Shown here: positions 12,271 through 25,700 of the stretch, piece after piece
Layout of the letters: every line of letters begins with the position of its first letter
Position numbering within the stretch: position 1 is the stretch's first letter
Origin: Epichloe hybrida
Lineage: Eukaryota; Ascomycota; Sordariomycetes; Hypocreales; Clavicipitaceae
Direction of reading: 5' to 3'
Length of the DNA: 64,000 nucleotides
Assembly (NCBI GenBank): GCA_019022495.1
Contig: JAFEKR010000008.1
Coordinates: forward strand, 1,736,001 to 1,800,000
Program-made: the position numbers and the translations under genes
The notes under the pieces: generated by a model
Seen by the model: only the letters and a program-made list of their open reading frames with translations
Told to the model about the DNA's origin: nothing
The model's database searches: none

Positions 12271-15200
12271 ATATTTCTTTACCCTTTTTATTTTATAATT
12301 AAGCATAAAGTAAGGAAAAGTAACCTTATAAATATACTATTAAAAAAGTCTAATTATAAGGGTAAACCTATATTAAATAAGGCGCTCCTACTAGAGCTTT
12401 AAAGGAAGATAGTAAATATCTATATAGTAAAAGAAGAAGTACTAATATATTAAAGAAGTTATAGTATAATACTAGTCTTAGAACTTACTAAGGTAAGAGT
12501 AGCCTAGGTAAAAGGCTAGTTAGCTACTATAAATCTAGTAATAAGTTAGCTAAATAAGAGTAATTTTAAGAAGAAAGTAGTATATATTTAAGATATTAGT
12601 ATAGTATAAGTAATTTAGGGGGCTATTATATTACTAAATCCTTACTAATCTATAGTAAATAAACTATTAGTATAATTACTATAGAAAGCATAGGACTAAG
12701 ATCTAGATTTATAAAAGCATAGAGATAAGGTTAACTTCTAAGTAAAAGGGAGGGGAAAAGCTAGTTTATAATTATATAGTATAAGGGGCTTTCTAATATA
12801 TAAAGACTAGGTAATTATTTTATAGGAGCTTATCTTATAATAAGAGCTTCTATAGCTATACTATAATAATCTATTAGTAAGTTACTTTAGGACTAAACAC
12901 ACTCTAGAGCTACTAAAATATTACTATTAGTAGCTAGTAATAAGTAAAGCTATTTTAAACTATATATCTAGCTATAGAGTATACTAGTATGTAGTAGTAA
13001 GATAGTACTACCCTTATAGAAGCCTTAAATTACTACTAATACTAAGGTAACTATAGGTAGAGATCTTAATAAACTTTATTATAGGTTTACTACTAGTATA
13101 GCTAGGTAAGTAAGAAACTAATATAATTCTAGTAATTATAGACTAATTTATTAAGTACTTTATCTTCCTTTCTATAAAGACTATAATTAATATAGCTAAA
13201 TTAGTAAAGTTATTCTATAAGGAAATTAAGCTATAATCTAGAGCGCTAGAGGGCATTATATCTAATAGAGGGTTAGTATTTATAAGCTAATTCTAGTTAG
13301 AGGTATATTACTAGTTATATATAAAGGAAAGGCTTTTAATAGTATTTTACCCCTAAACTAATAGGTAAATAAAGAGAATAAATTAAGTACTTAAGTATTA
13401 CTTATAATATTTTATTAAAGAGAACTAATAACTATAGCTAAAGCTACTCCTAATAGCCTAATTTATATATAATAATACTATTAATAGAATAATAGGCTAC
13501 TCCCCTAACTACACTCTTATAGGCTATTTACCTAAGTTTTACCTTACTTTTAAGGGTAAGAGCATAAAGAGAGAGGTTTTAGAGGCTTATATATATATTA
13601 AAAAGCTATATAAGGTTAGGGAAAAACTAGTATATAACTAGGTAAGGGCTACTAAAGCATAGGTAAAGTACTATAACTAGAGATATTAGCTAATAACCTT
13701 AAAAAGAGAAGACTTAGTACTACTATTAGTAAAGAATATTAGGCTTAAGGATATAAAATAAAAGCTAAACCTAAGATTTATTAGGCTATTTTAAATACTT
13801 AATACTATAGGTAAATAAGCATACTAACTAGTATTACCTAATAAGTATAGCTAACTATATAATATATTCTATATTAGCCTATTAGAGCTATAGAATTACT
13901 AGGAAAATACCCTAGATAAGAATATACTAATACTAGACCTTAAAGATAATAATAATAAGTTTAAAGTTAAAGAAGTTAGGGATTATAGGAAGATATATAA
14001 AGGTAATAAATACCTAGTAAAATAAAAGGGCTAGCTAAGTAAATATAATTAATAAGTAGTATTAGAAAATATAGAAGGCGCTTAATATATAATTTAAGCT
14101 TTTTATTAAAGTAAAATAAGTAAAAAGTATAGTAAGATATAAGTAAGTTATAAGTAATAAAGGATAAGGTAATTATAAAAAAGGCCTAGCCTTATTAGTT
14201 ACTATTACACTCTAATTAAAACCCTTATTAGACTATTTACTAAATAATAAAAGAAAAGATACCTATAAGGAAAGGAGTCTTATAGGAAACCCTTCTATAG
14301 TTACCCCCTTATATATTAAAATAATACTATTATAAAGGAGGTACTTAGTGCCCTTACTCTTATTCTCCTAAACTACTACCTTTATTACTTAGAAAAACTA
14401 GTACTTTACTACCCCCTAGGGTATAAATCCTAGATTATAATACTATAGCTATAAAGTTATTTTTCTTTTCTAGGAATTATAATATATAATATAGTTTAGC
14501 TATAAAAGTTAGTAAATAAGTAGTAAAGAAGAAGTAATAACTTATAATCCCTAGGGTAAGGGTAAGATATATAGTAACTAAAAGTTACTAGTGTAAAATA
14601 ATATACTAATTATATATAGCTAAAGCAGCCTACCTAGGGAGTAAGTAAAGGTCTAGAGAATATGTAATAAAATATACCTAATAGACCTTAGTAGCCCTAG
14701 TTAAACTAAAGGAAATATAATAAGCTATATTAGTGTAATTAAACCCTAAAATAAGGTTTAGATAATAGGTACTAAAACAGTAGTAAGTTAATTAGAAAAC
14801 ATATAATTATTAGGGTTATTAGGGTTCTAATTACTTAGGGTATTTATTAAAGTTTTTACCTAATTAAAGGTAGTAAGAAAATCTAAAAAATCCCTTTATA
14901 TAGTTAGTATTACCTAGAGAGATATAAGTAATTAGGGACTAAAAGAGTAGAGAATATAATATACTTACTATCTTATAAGTATTACTATATTTAACACACT
15001 AGATATAATACTTTAAATATTTCCCTTTAATAATAGTAGTTAGTATACTAGGGAATTAATAGTTAATCTAAGGGATATTAGGCTTAGCTAGAGGATTTTT
15101 CTTAAAGTTTATATAACCTATATATAAATAATATATATAGGAATATTTTCTTAAATAAATATTAGGGATAGCTATAATAATAATGCTCTTAATACTTTTC

Positions 15201-15457
15201 CTATCTAATTCTATTTTAATAATAAGGTAAGTAGTAAAAGTAAAGTTATAGTAACTAATAATATAATAGTATTTAAGGAAAAGTTTACTATAAATAAGAA
15301 AGGGAAAAGTTAGTAATATAATAGGGAGTTATAGGTAAATTTATACTTAAACACTAATATTATTTATTATTATTTTAGTATAGCTATTACTTAGTAAATA
15401 GCTATATAGTACTTACTAAAAGCTATTTAAAAGCCTAGCTAAAAGTAAGGGGGTAAT
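12271..15457 (+). pseudogene. Gypsy G1 integrase and chromodomain, RIP-degraded, plus 3' region
   Basis: Pol resumes after copia C. Reading through stops gives the link after RNase H, the integrase zinc-binding region and core (about 12870-13560), and a C-terminal part ending in a chromodomain-like segment (about 13950-14110, with YLVKQKGQLSKYNQ where functional copies have a YLVKWKGY-type core). Chromodomain gypsy elements (chromoviruses) are known to target heterochromatin through this module. Stops fall mostly at Gln and Trp positions. From about 14150 to the LTR (1.3 kb) I see no recognisable domain. The same order occurs in G2 after 34473. Confidence 0.82.
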
Positions 15458-15659
15458 TATAAGGCCTTACTTATAATACTAGCGTGTTAGTATACTACTA
15501 GGTAAGCATACTATACCCTAGGGCTAGGTCTATGTAATACTAGCAAGTTACTAGCTATAAGTTAGTAACTTATATACATAACACACTTAGACCTAGTAAG
15601 CTTTAGTTAATATACAAACGCCCCTATATCTCTTACCTAGCTATCCCTTTGTTCTTATA
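15458..15659 (+). repeat. 3' LTR of gypsy G1 (about 202 bp)
   Basis: Starts TATAAGGCCTTACTTATAA (probably TGTAAGG originally) and ends near GTTCTTATA. Equivalent copies are at 16006-16206, 20649-20850 and 40903-41103. The copy at 40903 is the least mutated and ends TTCTCACA. The exact last base is uncertain by one or two positions. Confidence 0.82.
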
Positions 15660-16005
15660 ATAGCTATATATATATAATAAGGTATTTAAATAAGAATTAC
15701 CTATAAGAGATATAGAAAGTTAGAGTTTAAGACCTTTATATACTTACCCTTAAGTAATAGCTCTCTAGCTATAACTAAGAACCTTAGCCTTTACTTTATT
15801 TATATCTCTCTTACTATAGTTTTAATAAGTTAAACTCTTAAACCCTTTTAGGAAAATAAACTATTAGCTAGATTTAAATATAAAGAAGCTATAGGATATT
15901 TACTTAGAATACACTTATACTACTTAGTAAGAAAGCCCTAAACCTATAGCACCTAAGTAGTAACCTAAATACTTTAACTATAAAATATAATAAGGTATAG
16001 CAGAC
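15660..16005. other. Unassigned AT-rich spacer between gypsy G1 and G3
   Basis: These 346 bp between the G1 3' LTR and the G3 5' LTR do not match any other element in the window that I can recognise. There is no open frame of note. It may be the pre-insertion DNA into which one of the gypsies jumped, or a fragment of another degraded transposon. Confidence 0.5.
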
Positions 16006-16206
16006 TATAAGGCCTACTTATAACACTAGCGCGCCCGCACACCACCTAGCAGGCATACCACGCCCTAGAGCTAGGTTTACATAACACTAGCAAGCTACTA
16101 GCTATAAGCTAGTAACTTATATATATAATATACTTAGACTTAGTAAGCTTTAGTTAATATATAAATACCCTTATACCTGTTACCTAGCTATCCCTTTATT
16201 CTTATA
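16006..16206 (+). repeat. 5' LTR of gypsy G3 (about 201 bp)
   Basis: Begins TATAAGGCCTACTTATAACA and ends CTTTATTCTTATA. It keeps GC-rich patches (TAGCGCGCCCGCACACCACC) less mutated than in the G1 copy. Gag sequence starting TTTTAAAGCTTCTC follows directly, as in G2. Confidence 0.8.
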
Positions 16207-17422
16207 ATTTTAAAGCTTCTCTTACTAGTTACTTAAGAGTAATATAAGAGAGAGAATAACCTAATTTACTAAAACTATACTATATATTACTTAGGATTAG
16301 CTAGATAATAATAATACTATAGCTAGGGATATACTATATTTTATAACCTTATCTAAAGCTATACCCTTTACTATAGTAGTAAAAGAGATAGTAGTTAGAA
16401 AGTAAATTACTTAGCTTAAGTAACTTAAGGAATTATAGGATTAAGAAAAAAAGCTTACTAACTTAATATAATCTTATAGAAAACTAGTAAAAAGAGGCTA
16501 AAAGAATAGTTTATTCTTAAGCCTTAGTAGCTAAGAAGTTAAGATTTAAAATATTATAAAACTTTAATACCTTATAAACTTATAGAAGTATAAGATATAG
16601 CTTAATAACCTTAACTATACCTTTAAAGGGGTAAAGAAGAAGTATTACTAAGATAACTAAAAGATTCTCTTTATACTTAACTATATATATATAAACTATT
16701 AGGCTAGATAAGACTAATATATTAAAGAATAACTAGCTAATAGTTAGGATTATCCTAAGGATAACTAGGATAAGTTCTAAGACTAGACCCTTATATTACT
16801 TAAGAACTTTATAAGCTATAATATATAAATAGCTATATAGCTAGAAAATATAAAGTAAAAGGAAAGCTAGAGTCTTATTAAGTTTAGTATTTACTTAGAT
16901 TTACTAAAGAAATACCTAGAATAAGCTCTAGAAAAGACCTATACTCTTATATTCTTTATAAAGTTACTCCCTAACTTATAAGACTATATTAATTTACATA
17001 TAGATATTACTAAGTTAATATAAGAAGAGGTTATATAACTTACCTAATAGTTCTAGGAGGTAATATTAAAGAATAAGTAAAAGCTAAATAATTTAGAATA
17101 AAAAGGCTTATATAAAGCCCCTTAATATTAAAGATATAACTCTCCTTAAGGCTATTAGTTTAATAAGGACTAAAAGGATAAGAATAAGAATAAAGAAAAG
17201 TCCCTAGCTACTTACCTAAAAATAATAAGCTATAAGGAAGAAAATAGTGCTTTAATTATAGTAATATAAAGTACCTCATTTATAATTATAATAAGCTAAG
17301 GAAAGACTAGTAAGAGGGTTAGGAAAACTCCTAGAGGTAAAAGTAAAAGCCCTTACCTTTACCTTAGATACTAGGGTACTAGTAGGACACTAATTCTATA
17401 TACTAGTTACTATTTATAGGTA

Positions 17423-17938
17423 TTATGTGGCTAGGAATATGACCCCTAGAGACCTCTCTCACAAGACCTCTAGCCCCTTAGACCTCAGATCTATCGGATC
17501 CCTCGAGACCTCTAGCCCCTTTGACCTCGGATCTATCGGATTGTCAGATCAATTCAACTACATTAGATCCGGCCTAGCCCCTGACCCCCTAGCTAGATAA
17601 AAACCCTAGATTCCCTCCCTTTTGATAGAAAATCAACTCTCCCTTCGTTGCCTTTGGCTTGGATTGTTCAAATCGAGTTTTTACCTGTGTTTTCCCGAGA
17701 TGAATATAAGCTTATTTGAGATTATTTGAGATTATCTAGCAGCCTAGCTAGGCTGCTTTTCTAGCTTTGATCCTCGCGATGGATTACAAATATCGTAGAC
17801 CTAGATCCCGATATCTAGGTTTAATTACTAATATTATCGAATTCGTCAATACCGTCAATATTGTCATTTTCGTCATTATTATCATTATCGTCAGATCCCT
17901 CTTTTCCGTTGTTTTGGGGTGGTTGTTTTGCCCTAATA
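17423..17938. mobile_element. 516-bp solo-LTR-like or MITE-like insertion inside G3
   Basis: Comparison with the uninterrupted copy in G2 (near 22055) shows that about 516 bp were inserted after TTTATAGGTA. The flanks read AGGTA and AAGTA, a possible 5-bp TSD with one G-to-A change. The insert is far less AT-rich than its host and has three imperfect copies of a GACCTCTAGCCCCTT/GACCTCGGATCTATCGGAT block (17450-17545). Its ends, TTATGTGGC and GCCCTAATA, are only loosely inverted. No coding frame is evident. A solo LTR or a small non-autonomous element fits best. Confidence 0.6.
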
Positions 17939-18327
17939 AAGTATAAAGATATTAAAATAGTAGCAAATCTTAATAGTTACACTAAGATTAACATTATAAG
18001 CGCCTAATTTACATAGACTTATAAGCTTAATTAAGCTAAGGCTATAGTACTTATCTTAAAGGTAGTAGGGGCTCTAATAGTCCCTTAATATAGTATTTAT
18101 AAGGTACTTATTTTAATTAAAGATTTAAAGGGTAAAGAGAAAGACCTTAAGTTACTATATATAGCTATTAATAAGAACCTAAGAGCAGAGAGAAGCCCTA
18201 TATTAATTAGAATATATATACTTATAGAAGAACATATATATCTTTACTTATACTTATAAGAATAGTAGTTTAAAAAGAGAAAGGTAGCCTTTTTACTACT
18301 AACTTCTTATAAGTTTATAAAGGTAAT

Positions 18328-18611
18328 TATTAGAATAAGTATAATATTAATAAGGCTACGCGCCTCTAATTAGCTAGGCGCGTTACATTGCGAACTCACA
18401 TATCCAGCCTAACCACGCCGCAGTTAGTATTAGCATATATAGCCTCTTTACTAATAACCCTAATTAAGGCCCCTTTTCCTATAATAAATAGCGCACTCTC
18501 TTTGCTTTTATTTAATCCCTCTTTTACTTACTTTAATAGACTAGAATAGTGCACTTTAGTTTACCCTAAAAACCCTATATATAAGTTAATAGTATCCTAT
18601 AAATACTAACA
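18328..18611 (+). repeat. 5' LTR of element E (about 284 bp)
   Basis: Starts TATTAGAATAAGTATAATA and ends AAATACTAACA. It is the inverted counterpart of the 296-bp LTRs of D at 30633-30928 and 34177-34472, with about 12 bp of indel difference. It is followed directly by CTAATTAGTAGTTA, the shared putative primer-binding segment. Confidence 0.82.
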
Positions 18612-20648
18612 CTAATTAGTAGTTATCTCTATAAATACTATAGATTAGTAAGGTTTATAAAAGAGGTATTAGTATTAAGAACTTACCTTATAAAAAAGGA
18701 AGTGCTACTTTAAGATACTAAATATACTAAGGAAAAAGTATATTCTAGCTTTCCTTTTACCTTAAGTAACTATAACTAGCTTTATACTAAATCTAAGCTT
18801 ATTAACTTAATTAAGGCCTAGTTAGTAACTAACCTAACCTATCTTTATTTATTTAATTAGCATATCTATTATGTAAATAAACCCTTAGAAGCATGTTTAT
18901 TAAATAATTAAGGCCTAGTTAGTAACTAACCTAATCTATCCTTAATTATTTAATTAAACTTACTAAGGGGTAAAGATAATAGCTTTACTTATAATCCTTT
19001 AAACCTCTATAATTTCTTTATTTCCTATACCTCTTAATTTACTATTAATATTATAGTAAAACACTAAGATTAACTAGAAGGATTTAGAACCTAAGATATT
19101 CCTTCTAATTATAAATATACCTCCCTTACTAAAGATATTAGAAGAGAAGTTAACCTATAAGTTATATCTTACCTCCTTAACTATATCTCCCCTAATTTAT
19201 ACTAGTATATTATATAATAAGCACTAGAGAATAAGGAATTATTTAATCTTAAAGTAAATACTACCCCTAAAGAACTTATAGCTTAGATTCTTATTAAGAA
19301 AGTAACTTATAAATATAAAAACCTATACTTATAAACCTTATTTACTATCTTTAATAATAACTTTAGAGGATAGAACTAAGAGATATTCTAAGTAGTAAAT
19401 CCTAAAGCTATAAAAAGTCTTTAAGACTTTCTCTTCTTTAGTAGTATTTACATAGACTTATAGAGTTACTATAAGATAGTAGTCTTACTTAAAGATATTA
19501 TTAACTATAATAGATTTTATAACTAGAAAGAAGAAGAAATATAGGAAGTTACTAGGAAGTATTTACCCTTTAAGAGATAAATAGCGGAGAAGGACTTCTA
19601 TAAAGACCTCCTTCCTATTAGTATCCCTTTTTTTAAAGATTAACTAAAGTAACTAATTACTTTATATTATCCCTAATCCCCTTAACTACTATAATTACTC
19701 CTATTCTATTCCTAGATTCTATTATACTAATCCCTAAGTATACTAAGTGTAAGGTAAAGGCATAATAGTAAAGGTAATCCCCTTATTATAAGCCCTTAAC
19801 TATAAGCCTAGACCCCCCTTACTTCCCCTCCTATAGTAAGGCATTATAATCCCTCTCTATAGTCTAGAACTATAGTACCTATTCTATAAGATTTAATTAT
19901 CCTTATTCCCCCTTAAGAGATAAGCTAACCTTTATTAAAGTAACTACTTAATCTTAATAAGTTTTATAATAATAAGAGTATTAAGTATAGCACTAAGAAG
20001 TATAATATTCTTAATATTAAGCTCTTAACCTATTAAAGGAAATATAAGATACTAGGAATTATATAAGAATAGTTAGGCTATGGTTTTAAGTTTATACTAA
20101 AAGGAAAACCTCTCTAGTATTTCCTAGAGAACCTTTTAGGCTAAGAAGACCCCTAAGATCTCCTAACTCTTATCTATAGGATTAGGTAAAAGTTTAAGAT
20201 AAATAATATATATTAGAAAAACTATCTATTATAAGGAAAGTTATAACTACTTATAATTATCTAAGAGAACCCTAATAAATTAAAGATTAAATACTTTAAA
20301 GACCTTATAATAAAGCTTTGAAATCTCTAAGGGGTAAATCCTTATAAATCCTAGTTAGAATTAAATCTTCATAGTTAAATTCTAAATACTTATAAAGGAA
20401 TCCTAGAATATAAGGCCTATATTATTAATCCTCCTATTAACCTCTAACGCTTTTATAAATAGATAAGGATATTAATTAGTAAATCTAAAGCTTTAATTAA
20501 TTAATAGTAGTTCCCTATAGAAGCTAGTACTAAGGAACACTTTTAGACTAACTATAGGTATAATAGGAAAGGTAAGGAAGCCTAATATAGTTAATTTATA
20601 TTAAAGAGTAAGCCTTACCACTTAAAAAAGTGTTATATATACGGAAAA
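18328..20648 (+). mobile_element. Copia-like element E: 5' LTR and gag, truncated by gypsy G2
   Basis: The LTR and the following 2 kb match element D (34472 down to about 33110) in the opposite orientation, so E is a plus-strand copy of the D family. Unlike D, it keeps the gag region beyond the D deletion point, up to a zinc knuckle at 20620-20648 (KKCYIYGK in the degraded reading). Gypsy G2 starts immediately after that motif. No pol of this family resumes at 41104 after G2, so the right part is missing. Confidence 0.75.
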
Positions 20649-20850
20649 TATAAGGCCTTACTTATAACACTAGCACGCTAGCGCACCACTAGGCAAGCGC
20701 ACTATACCCTAGGGCTAGGTTTACATAACACTAGTAAGTTACTAGCTATAAGTTAGTAACTTATATATATAATACACTTAGACTTAGTAAGCTTTAGTTA
20801 ATATATAAATACCCTTATATCTCTTACCTAGCTATTTCTTTATTTTTATA
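20649..20850 (+). repeat. 5' LTR of gypsy G2 (about 202 bp)
   Basis: Starts TATAAGGCCTTACTTATAAC and ends TTTATTTTTATA. Same family as 16006-16206 and 40903-41103. Gag sequence beginning TTTTAAAGCTTCTC follows. Confidence 0.82.
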
Positions 20851-22481
20851 ATTTTAAAGCTTCTCTTACTAGTTACTTAAGAGTAATATAAGAAAAAGAA
20901 TAACTTAATTTACTAGAACTATACTATATATTACTTAGGATTAGCTAGATAATAGTAATACTATAGCTAGGGATATACTATATTCTATAACCTTATCTAA
21001 AGCTATATCCTTTACTATAGTAGTAAAAAAAGTAGTAGTTAAGAAGTAAATTACTTAGCTTAAGTAACTTAAGGAATTATAGGATTAAGAAAAGAAGCTT
21101 ACTAACTTAATATAATCTTATAGAGAACTAGTAAAAAAAGGCTAAAAAAATAGTTTATTCTTAAGCCTTAGTAGCTAAGAAGTTAAGGTTTAAAATATTA
21201 TAAAACTCTAATACCTTATAAACCTATAAAAGTATAAGATATAGCTTAATAACCTTAACTATACCTTTAAGAGAGTAAAGAAAAAGTATTACTAGAATAA
21301 CTAAAAGATTCTCTTTATACTTAACTATATATATATAAACTATTAGGCTAGATAAAACTAATATATTAAAGAATAACTAGCTAATAGTTAGGATTATTCT
21401 AAGGATAACTAGGATAAGTTCTAAGACTAAACCCTTATATTACTTAAAGACTCTATAAGTTATAATATATAAATAGCTATATAACTAGAAAACATAAAGC
21501 AAAAGAAAGGCTAAAGTCTTATTAAGTTTAGTATTTACTTAGATTCACTAGAGAAACACCTAGAATAAGCTCTAGAAAAGACCTATGCTTTTATATTCTT
21601 TATAAAATTACTTCCTAACTTATAAGATTATATTTACTTATATATAAATATTACTAGTCTAATATAAGAAAATATTATATAACTTACCTAGTAATTCTAA
21701 GAGGTAATATTAAAGAATAAGTAAAAGCTAAATAATTTAGAAAAGAAAAGGCTATATAAGGTAGCTTAACACTAAAGATATAACTCCCTATAAGGGTATT
21801 AGCTATATAAGGACTAAAGAGATAAGGATAAGGATAAGGAAAAGACCTTAGCTACTTACTTAAATAATAATAAACTATAAGAAAGAAAATAGTACTTTAA
21901 TTATAATAGTATAAAGTACCTTATTTATAATTATAATAAGCTAAGGAAAGACTAGTAAAAGGGTTAGAAAAACTCCTAGAGGTAGAAGTAAAAGCCCTTA
22001 CCTTTACCTTAGATACTAGGGTACTAGTAGGATACTAATTTTACATACTAGTTACTATTTATAGGTATAAAGATATTAAAATAGTAGCGGATCTTAATAG
22101 TTATACTAAGATTAATATTATAAGTGCCTAATTTATATAGACTTATAAGCTTAATTAGGCTAAGGCTATAATACTTATCTTAAAGGTAGTAAGGGCTCTA
22201 ATAGTCCCCTAATATAGTATTTATAAGGTACTTATTTTAATTAAAGATTTATAGGGTAAAAAGAAAGACCTTAAGTTACTATATATAGCTATTAATAAGG
22301 ACCTAAGAGTAAAGGAAAGCCTTATATTAATTAGAATATATATACTTATAGAAAAATATATATATCTTTGCTTATACTTATAAGAATAGTAGTTTAAAAA
22401 GAGAAAGGTAGCCTTTTTACTACTAACTCCCTATAAGTTTATAAAAGTAATATATAATAAGATAATTATATATACTATTAT
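20851..22481 (+). pseudogene. G2 gag and N-terminal pol, RIP-degraded
   Basis: Collinear with G3 gag at 16207-17422 and 17939-18327, with transitions as the main differences. A zinc-knuckle-like region lies near 21890-21970. The pol start (from about 22070) reads up to copia B, whose duplicated target ATTAT ends at 22481. No usable open frame remains. Confidence 0.75.
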
Positions 22482-22738
22482 TGTTGGTTGCACCAAGGTC
22501 CTGCGCAGGTAACAAATCCCGTATAAATTGAAGTCAATGATAGTTAGTTAGTTAGCTAGGAAAGAGAGAGAAGAGAGGGAAAGTCTAGATGCTAGAAAAG
22601 TGGGCGAAATCCGTATGTGGGGCACAAAAGGGGGTGGCGAATTAATGTAGCTAATCATATTGCGTGCATTGCGCTAGACCCACAATTAGTCCGGTCTTTG
22701 GCCATAATTAAACTAATAAAGATCTAAAGGAATTAACA
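22482..22738 (-). repeat. Left LTR (3' LTR) of copia B, 257 bp
   Basis: Starts TGTTGGTTGCACC and ends AAAGGAATTAACA. Its left half keeps the less-mutated state (CCTGCGCAGG), while the right half is more mutated than the partner LTR. A minus-strand purine tract, GGAAAAAAGAGAGATTAC, adjoins it internally. Confidence 0.92.
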
Positions 22739-25700
22739 CTAGTAATCTCTCTTTTTTCCTTTGTGGCTAAAGAGCTTAAAAACGTAATAAAAATCAGATT
22801 AAAGGAAAGTGTATACTAGTGGATCCCTTAATAGGAATCCGCTGCTCTGATTAGCTATCGCGGCATTAGTTAATTAAATTAATCCATTAGTCCTTACCTA
22901 AGCTCCTATCCCTTAATATCACAGGTCTCTTTACCTATCCTTTAACATAAATCATTAATTCGTTTAAATTAATTAAAGAGGAAAGTAACGAATTTAGCAA
23001 TAATTTAGTTATTACGTCTGCCGGATTATTATTGCTATTAATCCACCTAACTTCATAAATCTCATGCCTCTTATATAATTAACAAAGAGCTATAATATTA
23101 ATTATTAGTCTCTTCTCCTTTGTAGTTCCTAGCTTTATAAGATATTTATATAACGAAAAAAAGTTAGTATAGAGAATCATAGGAATCTAAGGCATTTTCA
23201 ATTAATCCGTAATCTAATATAAAGTCATGGAAATCACGTAGGCAATATCTACGCCTTAAACCATGCTATATAACTTAGAGGTAAGCATGCTATAAGTAAC
23301 TCTCTTGCTCTTTGTTAAGCTATACGTAATAATATTACCTTTTATAATAAAGGTATTGTCATCTTGTATTATCTCGTTGCTAATCACAATCACGTATCCG
23401 ATCTGTGAGCTTAAATCCTTGTTATTAGTAAGCAATCTATCTACAAACACAAAGAGTTTTGCCTCTTTAAGAACCAAAGGAATATATTATAGTCTACGTT
23501 ATTAATTCTTAATCTGCTATTTAAGGTATTTATTAAGGTATATAATATCTTCCCTAGAGGGTTCTTAGTGTTAAGCTATAATTAATAGGTTATAGGAAGC
23601 TTCTAGTTAATATATAGTTGTAATATAGCTTCCTTAGGCTTGTTATTCTACGTAGTCTTACTTTACTATTAGGGATTAAGGATTAACTTCCTTAATCTTC
23701 TAACTCTAGCCTTTCTAGGTTAAGATTAATAAATTGTTAGTGTTTTAGGTTAAGATACACCTATTAAAGATAAGGGGATTCTTAGCGGTTAATTATTACT
23801 TTTCTTTAGCTATAAAATTGGCCTTCTAGAGCTCTTTCTCTTCTTTTTAGAAGAAGTTATTATCGCTTAGGCCTAATATATCATTAGTTTGCATTCTAAT
23901 GATTCTAAAGAGGTTCTTATTATTTAGGGCTATAATTAACAAGCAGGATCGTAGGTTAAGGTCGTTATATTAAGGTTATCCCTATGGTGACGGAAGTACA
24001 TTGCCCACTAGTAGGTTCTAGCCTTTACAATCCTATAAAGAGGTTTAATTAATTTAATCATAGTCCCTTCTAGGAAGAGGTATACAATTTACTTTAGGAT
24101 TCTCATAATAATTAGCCTCGTTAGCATTATATACGATTAAGTATAGGCTTGCGTAATATTACGAATCTAAAGGTAAATGCCTCTTCTTCTTAATAACGGA
24201 GCGATAGCTATGATTAGTCGTTAGCTCGTACGTTATATCGTTAGCAATTGCGTTAGGATGAATTCCTTTCCTTTATCATTATAGCCTTATACAATAAGGC
24301 GGGATTTCTTATATAGTAAGTCCGTTCCTTTGCCTTTAATCTCTCTAACTATATAAGAATCAAAGATTCTATAACCTCTGTGCTTCGCTAGGTTAAACTT
24401 AACGAATTTAAATATATTATAAGCTTACAAAGCGTTAATCTTAGCTTAATTAGACTATTTAAAGGGTTTTCCTAGGGTTATAATCCTTCCTTCTTAGCGG
24501 AGCTAAAGAGCGAGGTTCTAATTAGCCTCTTCCTTTACTATAAGAAATACTATACTTAGTATCCCTCTAGTTATAACCTCTTAAATAAAGGCCTCCTCTT
24601 AATCTTTATTTATAAGTATATAGAGCTAAACTAGGCTAATATCCTTCTTAGGGCTATAAGGTTTTCTTTTCCTTACTTTTATTCCTTTAGGGTATAGTAA
24701 TAAGTCTTTAACTTAATAGCTTCCCCTTAGGGCCTTTTAGGCTTTATAAGCCTCTTTATTAGACTCTCCTATACTTATAAATTACACTATAAGGGCCTTT
24801 CTTAGTCTCCCTTACTTTCTCTTAGCTAGTATTTATAGCTCTTTACTATCTTCTATTAGAGAATCTCTTTTATTAGTAGTAGTTAGTTATATAGTTTCTT
24901 CTTCCTCTATATTACTTAGCTATTATTCTAGCGGATTATAAGGCTTTATCTCCTACTACTCTAGCCCCTCTATAGTACACAGGTCTTTATAATAAGGCTT
25001 TACTACTATAGAGCAAAACTTTACTAGGCTATAGGGTATATTAATAGTATAGGTCTCTTTATTAGTAGTAAGTAGCTTATATAGGCTATACTAGCTACCT
25101 TTCTCTCTTTACACATATATATTAGCCTACAGAGGCAACTAATATATAGGCGCTATATTAGGGCTATTCTAGGCTTTAAGGGTATTATAGACCTGCTATA
25201 AAGCTAGATAGCGGCGGACTTTATTAGTAGCTTTATGAATTACTTTAGCATATTAAATAATAAAGATACTTAGTAGTAACTTATTTATTATTCATAGGTA
25301 GCCTTTAAAGACTAGCATAGTTAGGATAATACTATTTAGGCTTATAAAGTTATTAATTACCTTAATAGCTATTTAGAGATATTACTCTAGCGCAAGCTCC
25401 ATTCTAATTAAGTCTATAATAATATTATAGGCTTAGCGTAGAGGTCCGTGGTATCTCTTAACCTTTCTAATACTATTATAAGCTTTAATTAGCATCTCAC
25501 TAGTTTTAATTAACATTAATCAAGTATAATGCCTAAATTTAGTGAAAGCGAAGTTATTGCTAGTATTGTGAATAATCTAATCTAGAGGTCCAAGATAAGT
25601 ATTAATCTAACATTCGCGGATTATATCCTAGATGTCTTAAGCCTTCTACTTCTTTAAATTAAGGAATTAGGCTGCTTAGAACAAGGTTACTAAATTAACA

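Larger units (their letters stand above)
16006..18327 (+). mobile_element. Gypsy element G3: 5' LTR, gag and start of pol, truncated by element E
   Basis: Same family as G2 (20649 onward) and collinear with it from the LTR through gag (about 16207-17400) to the start of pol (17939-18327). A degraded zinc-knuckle region lies around 17230-17320. A 516-bp foreign insert occupies 17423-17938. At 18328 the sequence switches to the LTR of element E, and the remaining pol of G3 is not found later in the window. Stops at former Gln codons run through gag. The five bases left of the LTR are CAGAC, and no matching right flank is available. Confidence 0.8.

Noticed and set aside
15660..16005. Possible extra gypsy leader between two LTRs
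   Set aside because: It does not align with the gag start that follows the other gypsy LTRs, so it is left unassigned.
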